From: Oscillospiraceae bacterium
GTDB taxonomy: Bacteria > Bacillota > Clostridia > Oscillospirales > CAG-272
DNA: 64,000 nt
Assembly (NCBI GenBank): GCA_015063585.1
Contig: SVTW01000003.1
Coordinates: 1-64,000, forward strand
Direction: 5' to 3'
Part shown: positions 20,853 through 30,152 of the stretch, piece by piece
Layout of the letters: each line of letters begins with the position of its first letter
Position numbering within the stretch: position 1 is the stretch's first letter
Position numbers and translations under genes: made by a program
Notes under the pieces: model-generated
Told to the model about the DNA's origin: nothing
Seen by the model: the letters and a program-made list of their open reading frames with translations, nothing else
Databases searched by the model: none

Positions 20853-20866
20853 AAGGAAGCTCAAAA

Positions 20867-21586
20867 ATGCCAAATTTCCGTAAAGTCCGCATCGTCGGAC
20901 GCATCATTCGCACCCTTTTGGTGCTTCTGGTCGTTGCCATCAATGCGCTCCTTCTCTGGCGTGTGTTCGTCTCCACCAAGCCCCCCCGCGAGATCGGACA
21001 TCTGCAAGCAAACGAAGCGCTTGTTTCGGCTTACGAGACCCACGGCACCTCGCTCACCCTGCGCTATCAGGAGCAGGCATCGATCACGCGCGCCGAGGGC
21101 AACTACGGCTATTTCTCGGTCACGCAGTGCGTCTTCATTCCCGAAGCCGAGCAGGTGCAGATCGTTTTGCGCTACAACAACAGCACGATCCGCCATCTCG
21201 CCGAGGACTACACGCTCGATGAGATCCCCGACCGGGAAAACCATCTCTTTGACGTTACGTTGGTGAAAACCACCGACCTTACCCCCGAGGACAGCTCGGA
21301 CAATATCCAGCCCGAAACGCTTGAAAAAACTCGCTATTCTCCAAATGAAAACTATTTGCGCGACACCACCTCGCTCTACACCTACTACCGCTACACCTTT
21401 GACGGGGTCTGTGTGGACGATCTGACGGTTGGCGTATTTGTGGATATATTCTACGTGGACGACCTCAACTATGAGGAAAAAGCTTACGGCACGCTCTGCA
21501 TCTACGATGACGGCTCGGAATGGCTTGCCTATTCGCTCTCCGGTGCCGACAAGGCGGCTCTCGCCGCTTGGCGTGAGGAAAACTGA
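20867..21586 (+). CDS. Hypothetical single-TM membrane protein
   Basis: Basic N-terminus plus TM (IIRTLLVLLVVAINALLLWRVFV), extracytoplasmic domain; inside a same-strand gene run. Confidence 0.7.
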   Translation: MPNFRKVRIVGRIIRTLLVLLVVAINALLLWRVFVSTKPPREIGHLQANEALVSAYETHGTSLTLRYQEQASITRAEGNYGYFSVTQCVFIPEAEQVQIVLRYNNSTIRHLAEDYTLDEIPDRENHLFDVTLVKTTDLTPEDSSDNIQPETLEKTRYSPNENYLRDTTSLYTYYRYTFDGVCVDDLTVGVFVDIFYVDDLNYEEKAYGTLCIYDDGSEWLAYSLSGADKAALAAWREEN

Positions 21587-21648
21587 CAAACGATCTTATT
21601 TTTTGCGGCATCAATCTGCCAATATCAGAACAGAAAGGACTCCTTGCC

Positions 21649-22647
21649 ATGAACGTTCCCTATTCTCACGAAAGCATTCGCCTGACAGGTCGTTGGGACA
21701 CGCGTGATCCCCACGCCGCCGTTGCGACCGCTACGGGCTCTTATATTGAATTTGCCTTTGAGGGCAAAATGGCACTCGTGCATTTTGACGTTTCGATGAA
21801 CGCCACGCCGCGCCTGCATCTATGGCTCCAGCTCGACGGCGGCGACATGTTTGACGCTCCGATCGACAGCCACATGCGTGTGATCGCGAAAACCGAAGGC
21901 AAGCACGTCTGCCGCATCATCTACCGCGGCGGCACCGAGCAGGAAAGACGCTGGTACGCGCCCCTGACCGCGAAGGTCTCCTTTATGGGCGTTCAAACCG
22001 AAAAGCCGATCCCGATCCCTGCCGACAACCGCCGTGTGATCGAATTTGTGGGCGACTCGATCACCGAGGGTGTACTGATCGACGTGGATTTTGCCGAAGG
22101 CGGCATGCCCGCGCACGAGATCAGCCAGCTCAACCGCTGTTATCTCGACGACGTTTGCGCTACCTACGCATGGCAGACCGCCGAGGCGCTTGATCTGCGT
22201 CCCGTCTTTATGGGCTACGGCGCTGTGGGGGTCACGCGCGTTGGTTGCGGCTCGGTCCCCTTCGCACAAAACGCTTATCCCTTCAATTTCGACGGCTCGC
22301 CCATTACGCACGCGCCCTCCGATTTCGTTCTGATCAATCACGGCGCAAACGACCGCGGCAGACCCACCGCTCTCTATCTGGAAAATTACGCGCGGCTGCT
22401 TGACGTTGTGCGCGAAAAGAATCCCAACGCGACCGTGATCGCGCTCTCGGCTTTCTGTGGTGCGCATCACGCGGAGCTTGGCGAAATGATTGCCGACTAC
22501 AACGCAAAGAACAACTGCAACGTCCGCTTCATCGATTCCAACGGTTGGATCTCCCCCGAGCCCCTGCACCCCCTGCGTGACGGGCATAACACCGTGGCAG
22601 AGCATCTGATCCCGCTCCTGAAGGAAATTGTTTCCGAGCAGGCATAA
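21649..22647 (+). CDS. SGNH/GDSL hydrolase (carbohydrate-esterase-like)
   Basis: EFVGDSITEG, GYGAVGV, INHGANDRG, D..H at C-term (PLHPLRDGHN). Confidence 0.87.
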   Translation: MNVPYSHESIRLTGRWDTRDPHAAVATATGSYIEFAFEGKMALVHFDVSMNATPRLHLWLQLDGGDMFDAPIDSHMRVIAKTEGKHVCRIIYRGGTEQERRWYAPLTAKVSFMGVQTEKPIPIPADNRRVIEFVGDSITEGVLIDVDFAEGGMPAHEISQLNRCYLDDVCATYAWQTAEALDLRPVFMGYGAVGVTRVGCGSVPFAQNAYPFNFDGSPITHAPSDFVLINHGANDRGRPTALYLENYARLLDVVREKNPNATVIALSAFCGAHHAELGEMIADYNAKNNCNVRFIDSNGWISPEPLHPLRDGHNTVAEHLIPLLKEIVSEQA

Positions 22648-22661
22648 ATAAGGACGCAGGC

Positions 22662-23285
22662 ATGAAGGCTTTTATCTATACGGGCGGTAAGATCCACCCC
22701 GCGCTTGTAACCGAAGCACCAAAGGAAGGCGACCTGGTCCTTGCGGCAGATTCGGGCTACACCAACGCGCGTGCACTTGGTGTGATGCCGCAGATCCTGC
22801 TCGGCGACTTTGACTCACTCGGCGAGGAAAACCTCCCCGACAACGTGGAGCTGATCCGCGTGCCTGCCGAGAAGGACGACACCGACACCCAGCTCGCCGT
22901 GCGCACGGCTTTGGAGCGCGGAGCCAACGAGCTTGTGATCATCGGTGGCTTGGAGGGTCGCCTCGACCACACGCTCTCCTCGGTCGCGATCCTCGAATAC
23001 CTCGACAAAAACCATATCCACGCGCTGATGACAAGTGGCAAAAACCGCGTGCGCTTTCTGCGGAACAACAGTACGCTCATCGCACGCAGTGCCTACCGCT
23101 ATCTCTCGCTCATCGCCGCCGACCCGATCGTAAAAGGCGTGACGCTCGATGGCTGCAAGTACCCGCTCAAAAACGCGCGCCTCTCGCGCACCTTCCAATA
23201 CGCAGTCTCCAACGAGATCATCGGAAACTGCGCTTTTCTCGACGTCCGCCGCGGCGGTGTCTGGATCATCGAAAGCATCGACTAA
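22662..23285 (+). CDS. thiN: Thiamine pyrophosphokinase
   Basis: LAADSGYTNAR, LGDFDS, EKDDTDTQLAVR, GGLEGRLDHTLS. Confidence 0.88.
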   Translation: MKAFIYTGGKIHPALVTEAPKEGDLVLAADSGYTNARALGVMPQILLGDFDSLGEENLPDNVELIRVPAEKDDTDTQLAVRTALERGANELVIIGGLEGRLDHTLSSVAILEYLDKNHIHALMTSGKNRVRFLRNNSTLIARSAYRYLSLIAADPIVKGVTLDGCKYPLKNARLSRTFQYAVSNEIIGNCAFLDVRRGGVWIIESID

Positions 23286-23289
23286 AACT

Positions 23290-23870
23290 TGATCTAAAAC
23301 ACGGGGACGCGGTTTTTGCGAGGGCGCGGTTTGCGGGGTCTTTTTGAAAAAAGACCCCTGCACCCCAAAAACTTTCCCGAACCAATTTTTATGGTGTGAT
23401 GGGGTGTCCATCGTCTCAGGACATAGATATTGCCAATTGCCGTCAGGCGCCACCAAGACCCTGCCGGCACTACCGATAAAGAAAGAATAACCCTTGTCTT
23501 GTAGGGACCGGCGTCCTCGACGGTCCAAAGAAGGAATGAATGACACCACGGTGTGGTGTCAGAACGCGAGCGTGACCGAGCCGCAGTGAGAACTCGACGG
23601 TCCAAATGCAATAATATTAAACCCCTGCCGGCACTACCGATAAAGCGAGATTTTCCACAGCCTCCCTCCGGGAGGGAGGTGGGTTTTGCGTAGCAAAAGC
23701 CGGAAGGAGCCGGCGATGGCTATGCCTTACAATTCCCAAAAACGATACTGACGTGAATCATACACAAACTCCATCGGCACTCGCGGAGGACGCGGGGGTA
23801 CGTTTTTTGCGGGGAGGCAATCTTCGTCAGAAAACTTCTTTCAAGAACTTTTCTGACAAAAAATAAAAAA
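23290..23870 (+). repeat. Intergenic repeat array (order H-B'-F-D-A-like)
   Basis: Modules shared with 32570-33240 in the same order and with other boundaries. Confidence 0.85.
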
Positions 23871-23888
23871 GGAGAAACCAACGAAAAG

Positions 23889-25268
23889 ATGAGCATTGGC
23901 AATTTTTTAGCGCAACGGCGCGCATGGCGGCAGGGAGTACGTCACTGCACCTTTGACCCGCAGGGTCCCGGTGTAGTACGGATCCATCTGATCCCGCCGC
24001 GTCCGCGTTTTTTCGGCACGGCACCGCACATTGTCATATTAAACGGCTACTATCTGCTCCCGATCGGCTATTCATGGGCGATCCTGCTTTCGCATTTTAT
24101 GGAGGAGGTGGAAGCCACGGGCGGTGATCCGATCGACGACGCCGAAACCGAAGCTCTCATCGAACGCACGGTTGCGCGGACACGCCGCTTCTACCGTCAC
24201 GCATCGGCGGAGGAGCTGCGCGAAGACCTGAACGAGATTCTGGACGTCCTTTTCGCCGTTGCGGGCGGAGCCAATCCCGACGCCGAGATCGAGCGTCTTT
24301 CGATCCGTTCCTATGCCAAGCACATGACCGCACCGCACCGCATGGATCTGATGGTGAGTGCCATGACAGACGAGGGCGGTGCATGGAAATGCAATCAAAA
24401 ATGCCGCTTCTGCTATGCGGCAGGGCAGAGTCTTTCGGGAACGCGCGAGCTTTCGGGCGACGAATGGAAGCGTGTGATCGACCGTCTCCGCCGCGCGGGC
24501 GTGCCCATGCTGACCTTCACGGGCGGTGAACCCACACTGCGCGAGGACCTTTGCGAGCTCGTCGCGCATGCGAAATGGTTCGTAACAAGACTGAACACCA
24601 ACGGCGTGGCGCTCACGCGTGCGCTTGCCGACGGTCTTTGCAAAGCCGAGCTCGACAGCGTGCAGATCACGCTTTATTCCGCCGACGAGACCGTACATAA
24701 CACGCTTGTTGGGGCGTCGCATCATGCCGACACCTTGCGCGGCATTGAAAACGCGCTCGCGGCGGGGCTCGACGTCAGTGTAAACACCCCGCTCTGCCGC
24801 CTCAATGCCGACTACCCTGCCACGCTCACGCTCCTGCACCGCCTTGGAGTCCGTTACGTCACGCTGAGCGGACTGATCTGCACGGGTGGTGCGGCAAGTG
24901 CGCATGCCGATCAGGATCTGACCGAGGACGAGCTCTGCGCGATCCTTGGCGCGGCAAAGGAATTTTGCGACACGCACGGCATGGAGCTTGATTTTACCTC
25001 TCCCGGTCTGATTGCATCGGAACGCCTGGAGGCACTCGGCTTGCGTGTTCCGATGTGCGGCGCCGCGCTTTCTAACATGGCGGTCTCGCCCGACGGGCAC
25101 GCGATCCCCTGCCAGAGCTGGCTCTCCGCAGATGCCACGCTCGGCAACCTGCTCACCGATCCATTCGACAAAATATGGAAGCACCGCATCTGCCGCCGTC
25201 TGCGCGCAATGACCGAAGCCGAGGCACTGCGTTGCCCCTTCCGCTCCGCATCGGGAAAGGAGATTTGA
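23889..25268 (+). CDS. Radical SAM protein with SPASM-like C-terminal cysteines and an uncharacterised N-terminal domain
   Basis: CNQKCRFCYAAG (Cx3Cx2C), FTGGEPTLRED, LNTNG; C-term MCGAALSNMAVSPDGHAIPCQSW...GNLL..PFDKIW....RCPF. Confidence 0.92.
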   Translation: MSIGNFLAQRRAWRQGVRHCTFDPQGPGVVRIHLIPPRPRFFGTAPHIVILNGYYLLPIGYSWAILLSHFMEEVEATGGDPIDDAETEALIERTVARTRRFYRHASAEELREDLNEILDVLFAVAGGANPDAEIERLSIRSYAKHMTAPHRMDLMVSAMTDEGGAWKCNQKCRFCYAAGQSLSGTRELSGDEWKRVIDRLRRAGVPMLTFTGGEPTLREDLCELVAHAKWFVTRLNTNGVALTRALADGLCKAELDSVQITLYSADETVHNTLVGASHHADTLRGIENALAAGLDVSVNTPLCRLNADYPATLTLLHRLGVRYVTLSGLICTGGAASAHADQDLTEDELCAILGAAKEFCDTHGMELDFTSPGLIASERLEALGLRVPMCGAALSNMAVSPDGHAIPCQSWLSADATLGNLLTDPFDKIWKHRICRRLRAMTEAEALRCPFRSASGKEI

Positions 25269-25269
25269 A

Positions 25270-26322
25270 ATGGCAAGCAAAAAGAAAAAATACTCCCCCG
25301 ATCCCTTTTCCGAGCAGGAGATCCGCAAAAAACGAAAATTCCCAATCCTTGACACGATCCTGATGGTCTGTCTGGTCGTGTTGCAGATCTGCATGGTCAT
25401 TTTGGCAATCATCTACAACCCCCAACCGCAGGACGTGATCAATGCGTATGAGATCACGGTCGAGCCGCGCGGTGACGGCACGCTCGACATCACCTACCGC
25501 CTCCTTTGGACGCCGCTGGACGAGGACGAGCCGCTGACGTGGATCGAAATTGGCATGCCGAACCGCTCCTTTACGGTGGATCGCACTTCTCTCGGCGGTG
25601 CGGCAAGCAGCACGGTGCCCTACATCGAGGACGATTTCTGCACGTTGGAGGTCCACCTCGACCGCGCCTATACGGCTGGCGAGCAGCTCGAAATTTGCTT
25701 TACCGTCAACCAAGCCAACATGCTTTGCAAGGACGAGGACGGCTATTTCTACGAGCTGATCCCCTCTTGGTTCAACGCTACCCCCGTGGAGCATTTTACC
25801 TTCCGTTGGAAGGACGCGGTGGGGCTGACCGAAACCAACGCGGCATCGAAAAAGTCCTCCTATCACGTTTGGGAGGGCGAAATGCCCTGCGGCACCTACG
25901 TTCCCATGACGGTGCGCTATAACGCCGACTCCTTCCGGGGCGCGCAAACCGTAAAATATGAGGAATTCAACGATTCGGACGTTGAAGACACCCTGCGCGG
26001 CGATAAGATCGGAATGGTGATCGGAATGGTCTTTTTGATCCTGTTGGTCGGCGCCTTTGAGGTCTATCTGATCGACAGCTTCGTTTCCTACGATCGCGGA
26101 CGCGGATTCCTTTCGGGTCACGGTCACCGCGTGCATCTCTACGGACGCGTCAATCCCCTCTATCGCACCGCCTGCAATGAGGCGTCCGCCTCGCACCGCT
26201 ATCGCGGCGGAGGCGGCGGTTGCGCCTGCGCATGTGCCTGCGCCTGCGCTTGCGCCGGCGGCGGCAGAGCCGGCTGTAGCCAAAAAGACGGCTTCGCTTG
26301 GAAAAAACATTTGAATACCTAA
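25270..26322 (+). CDS. Two-TM membrane protein with Gly-rich/Cys-Ala-repeat C-terminal tail
   Basis: TM near residue 30, ectodomain (DUF2207-like flavour), second TM (MVIGMVFLILLVGAFEVYLI), tail GGGGGCACACACACACAGGGRAGCSQKDGF; starts 1 nt after the radical SAM stop. Confidence 0.87.
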   Translation: MASKKKKYSPDPFSEQEIRKKRKFPILDTILMVCLVVLQICMVILAIIYNPQPQDVINAYEITVEPRGDGTLDITYRLLWTPLDEDEPLTWIEIGMPNRSFTVDRTSLGGAASSTVPYIEDDFCTLEVHLDRAYTAGEQLEICFTVNQANMLCKDEDGYFYELIPSWFNATPVEHFTFRWKDAVGLTETNAASKKSSYHVWEGEMPCGTYVPMTVRYNADSFRGAQTVKYEEFNDSDVEDTLRGDKIGMVIGMVFLILLVGAFEVYLIDSFVSYDRGRGFLSGHGHRVHLYGRVNPLYRTACNEASASHRYRGGGGGCACACACACACAGGGRAGCSQKDGFAWKKHLNT

Positions 26323-26562
26323 AATAAAGAGGCTGCGTCATTGGCGCAGCCTCTGCTCAAAAAAGCCGACGGTAGGCTTTTTTGTAGCGCGGAATTTGCG
26401 GTTTTCGACTGCAAAGCCGTCGAAAATTGCGGTGTTTAGCCGCAAAGCGAAAACGTCGGGGGTGAGTACCAAATGCATTTTGGCATTTGACTCACCCCCT
26501 TTATCGTACCCCCGCGTCCTCCGCGAGTGCCGATAAAGTTTGTGTATGATTCACGTCGTTCC

Positions 26563-26653
26563 CGTTTTTGGGAATTGTAAGGCATAGCCATCGCCGGCTC
26601 CTTCCGGCTTTTGCTACGCAAAACCCACCTCCCTCCCGGAGGGAGGCTATGGG
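26563..26653 (-). repeat. Intergenic repeat module D, reverse copy
   Basis: Reverse complement of the module D consensus. Confidence 0.85.
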
Positions 26654-26660
26654 AAAACTC

Positions 26661-27170
26661 GCTTTTCCGCGAGCGCCGGCAGGGTCTTGGCGGCACCTGA
26701 CGGCAATCGGTAGTACCTAAGTCCTGAGACGATGGATACCCCATCACACTATAAAAATCGTTCGGGAAAGTTCTTGAAAGGTGTCGGAAAACTTCTTTCA
26801 AGAAGTTTTCTGACAAAAAACGCGTCCCGTGTTGCTCTCGGAACTCCACAGCCGATTTTTCTTTGCAGGAAGGAGGCGCAAAGAAAAATCTATCAAAAAG
26901 AAACGCCGATAAGGGAGTTTCGCGCTGTGCGGAGCGCGCCAAGGGCTACTCGCCCTTGACCTCGCAAGCTTTTGAAAAAGCTTGACCAAAACTTTTCCGC
27001 AAGAGCTCTCGGTTTTTTCGCGAGTGCCGGCAGGGTCTTGGCGGTGCCTGACGGCAATCGGTAGCACCTAAGTCCTGAGACGATGGATACCCCATCACAC
27101 TATAAAAATCGTTCGGGAAAGTTCTTGAAAGGTGTCGGAAAACTTCTTTCAAGAAGTTTTCTGACAAAAA
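26661..27170 (+). repeat. Composite intergenic repeat B-A-C-B-A, about 510 bp
   Basis: Near-identical module order and length at 41391-41903, 42931-43442, 52953-53461. Confidence 0.9.
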
Positions 27171-27208
27171 CCGCGTCCTCGCGTCTCCGCATCATGCGGT
27201 TTTAGCGG

Positions 27209-27237
27209 TTGACTTTTACGCGGGATTCTGTTATAAT
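27209..27237 (+). promoter_or_regulatory. Promoter of the FtsK-like gene
   Basis: TTGACT-17-TATAAT. Confidence 0.65.
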
Positions 27238-27272
27238 GAAACGGAAGAATCCAAGAGAGGAGGCATTTTAAA

Positions 27273-28394
27273 ATGAGCCAAGCAAGCTTTCCGAATATTG
27301 AAGGCGATAGCTGGGAGCATCTTGCATTTTGCACCTACACCATATCGGAATTTTTAAAGAATGTGGGGCTTGAGGCGCGCGAGATCACGTACTCCAAATC
27401 GCCGCGCGTCACACGCTACAGGGTCACGCTTCAGCCGCCACGCGAAAAAAAGAAGCCTCCTAAGGCTTCGTCGCTATCCTCCGAGCTCGCACTCGCTCTG
27501 CACAGCGCGTACCCCGTACGCGTTTCGGTGGAGCCAAACCACCCGAACACGCTTTTGATCGACATTCCAAACGAAAATACCGAGGCGGTGACCTTTTCGG
27601 ACGTCCGCTCCCTGTGCCGCGATACCGAATCCGAGCGGCTTCCGTCACTCTGCATCGGCATTGATACCGACGGCTGGCCCGTACAATTTCGCTTGGATCT
27701 TCAGCCGCATCTGCTCGTGTCGGGTATTTCGGGTTCGGGAAAGACCTCGCTGATCAACACCTTTATTGCGGGGCTTACCTCCAAGCTCTCGCCCAAGGAT
27801 CTCTGCTTTTTGCTGTTTGACCCCAAAAAGGTCGAGTTTTCCGCGCTGAAGTCGTTTCCTTACCTGCTCTACCCCATAATCAGCGACCCCGACGAGGCAA
27901 TTTCGGCATTGCAGATCCTTTGCGAGGAGATCAAAGCACGTTGTGAACGGCTCCGCGCGGCGCATACCGTTGGAATTGTAACCTACCGACGCGAAGCCAT
28001 CGGAAACAACCGTCTTCCGCCAATGCCCTATGTCGTGGTGGTGATCGACGAGATCATGAACCTGATGCTCACGTCCGAAATGCGCAAAAAAGCGACCGAC
28101 GCCCTCTGCTACATCACGCAAAAGGGGCGCGCCGCGGGCGTTCACCTCATCATCGGCGTACAGAGACCGTCACCCATTATTCTGCCCGAGCTGCTTCTTT
28201 CAAACCTCCCAACACGCATCGCGCTGCGCACGACCACCATGATCGATTCCAAAATGATTCTCTTCGGACATGACGGCGCGCAACATCTGTGCGGGTCGGG
28301 CGATGCGCTTCTCCTCCTTTCCGAGGACGCCCAAACACCGATCCGCTTTCAGTCCGCCTACACCCTCCCCGAGGATATTCTCTCATTCGTATAA
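27273..28394 (+). CDS. FtsK/SpoIIIE-type DNA translocase ATPase core, soluble and short (373 aa)
   Basis: VSGISGSGKTSLINTFI Walker A, LLFDPKKVEFS, VVVIDEIMNLM Walker B, GRAAGVHLIIGVQRPS; no TM segments, no gamma domain. Confidence 0.88.
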   Translation: MSQASFPNIEGDSWEHLAFCTYTISEFLKNVGLEAREITYSKSPRVTRYRVTLQPPREKKKPPKASSLSSELALALHSAYPVRVSVEPNHPNTLLIDIPNENTEAVTFSDVRSLCRDTESERLPSLCIGIDTDGWPVQFRLDLQPHLLVSGISGSGKTSLINTFIAGLTSKLSPKDLCFLLFDPKKVEFSALKSFPYLLYPIISDPDEAISALQILCEEIKARCERLRAAHTVGIVTYRREAIGNNRLPPMPYVVVVIDEIMNLMLTSEMRKKATDALCYITQKGRAAGVHLIIGVQRPSPIILPELLLSNLPTRIALRTTTMIDSKMILFGHDGAQHLCGSGDALLLLSEDAQTPIRFQSAYTLPEDILSFV

Positions 28395-28471
28395 AAACAT
28401 AAAAACGCAGGGCGAGGTTCATGGGGGTGAGTCAAATGCAAAAATGCATTTGGTACTCACCCCCTCTCATT

Positions 28472-28640
28472 TTGCTCTCGGCACTCCACAGCCGATTTTT
28501 CTTTGCAAGAAGGAGGCGCAAAGAAAAATCTATCAAAAAGAAACGCCGATCAGGGAGTTTCGCGCTCTGCGGAGCGCGCCAAGGGCTACTCGCCCTTGAC
28601 CTCGCAAGCTTTTGAAAAAGCTTGACCAAAACTTTTCCGA
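28472..28640 (+). repeat. Intergenic repeat module C, standalone copy
   Basis: About 169 bp, near-identical to copies at 26830, 41563, 43103, 51344, 53124 and reverse at 15991. Confidence 0.88.
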
Positions 28641-29031
28641 ATGAGCTTTCGGTTTTTCCGCGAGTGCCGGCAGGGGTTGTTTATAACTCTGAATACATAC
28701 CTTCTTGGGTCATCCTGAGCGGGCGGCAGCCGCGAAGGATCTTGAAACATTTTTTCGGAGTTTTTGCCTTTTTCGGAAAAGCTACCAGATTCTTCGCACG
28801 CTTGCGCGGCTCAGAATGACCCCGATAAAGAAAACGGTTTCCTATCGGTAGTGCCGGCAGGGTCTTGGTGGCGCCTGACGGCAATTGGCAATACCTAAGT
28901 CCTGAGCCGACGCGCACTCCACCACACTATAAAAATCGTTCGGGAAAGTTTTTGGGGTGCAGGGGTCTTTTTTCAAAAAGACCCCGCAAATCGCGTCTCC
29001 GCATAAAAAACGTCAAAATTTGGTCATACTC

Positions 29032-29060
29032 TTGACACATTGGGCTGTTAGCATTATAAT
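29032..29060 (+). promoter_or_regulatory. Promoter of the ABC operon
   Basis: TTGACA-17-TATAAT. Confidence 0.75.
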
Positions 29061-29109
29061 ATTATAGATAGATAAAAACATTTTGCGAAAAGAAAGAGAG
29101 GCACAAAAT

Positions 29110-30147
29110 TTGATCGAGGTCAAAAATCTGACAAAGAAATACGGCGATCACACCGCGGTGGATCACCTGAATTTCAAGATCTACAACGGCAAAATTTACG
29201 GTCTGCTCGGGCCGAACGGTGCCGGAAAATCCACCACCATGAATATGATCACGGGCTGTCTTGCCCCCACCGAGGGCAGCGTGCGCATCAACGGCTTTGA
29301 CATGTTTGACAAGCCGCTCAAGGCAAAAAAATGCATTGGCTATCTGCCCGAAATTCCGCCTGTTTACGGCGAGATGAGTCCCTTTGAATACCTCATGTTC
29401 GTGGCGGAGGCAAAGGGCGTTTCTTATGCGCGCGCGCTCCGCCAGGTGCAAGAGGTCATGGAGCTGACGCTGCTGCTTGACATGCGCGACCGCCTGATCA
29501 AAAACCTCTCCAAGGGTTACCGCCAGAGAGTTGGCATTGCGCAGGCAATGCTCGGGAACCCCGACATCATCATTCTTGACGAGCCTACCGTGGGGCTTGA
29601 TCCCAAGCAGATCAAGGAGATCCGCGAGCTGATCCGTCGGCTGGGCGAGATGAAAACCGTGATCGTGAGCAGCCACATTCTCGCCGAGATCAGCGAGCTT
29701 TGCGACCACGTGCTGATCCTGTCGGGCGGCAAGCTGATCGCCAACGCGCCGATTGAGGAGCTACAGGACAAGGCGGGCACCACCGCGCGCATCAAAATTG
29801 CGGTGCGCGGTGACGAACAGGGCATTTTGGAGGTGCTGGACGGCATCGACGAGATCGAATCCTGCACATCGGAGGGCTCGCGCGAGGCGGGTGTGGTCTC
29901 GCTCACCGTTACGGCAAGCGGAGAGACCGACCTGCGCGACCGCATCTTTTTCGCTATGGCAGACCGTCGCTATGCCGTGGTCTCCATGGAACGCGAAGAG
30001 GCATCGCTCGAGAGCATTTTCCTGCGCCTGACCGAGGAAGCCGCACAGTCCGCCAACACCCGCAAAAAGTCCGCTCCCCTCGCGAGTGCTGAAGTGAATG
30101 ACCGCGACGGCGAATACGAGCTGATTGACGAAGAAACGGAGGATTGA
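29110..30147 (+). CDS. ABC transporter ATP-binding protein (GldA/CcmA-like)
   Basis: GLLGPNGAGKSTTMN, LSKGYRQRVGIAQAMLG, IILDEPTVGLDP; probable TTG start. Confidence 0.93.
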   Translation: MIEVKNLTKKYGDHTAVDHLNFKIYNGKIYGLLGPNGAGKSTTMNMITGCLAPTEGSVRINGFDMFDKPLKAKKCIGYLPEIPPVYGEMSPFEYLMFVAEAKGVSYARALRQVQEVMELTLLLDMRDRLIKNLSKGYRQRVGIAQAMLGNPDIIILDEPTVGLDPKQIKEIRELIRRLGEMKTVIVSSHILAEISELCDHVLILSGGKLIANAPIEELQDKAGTTARIKIAVRGDEQGILEVLDGIDEIESCTSEGSREAGVVSLTVTASGETDLRDRIFFAMADRRYAVVSMEREEASLESIFLRLTEEAAQSANTRKKSAPLASAEVNDRDGEYELIDEETED

Positions 30148-30152
30148 GCCTT

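Noticed and set aside
26780-26820. Module A as a plain intrinsic terminator
   Set aside because: Strong stem, but no T tract follows it on either strand in most copies.
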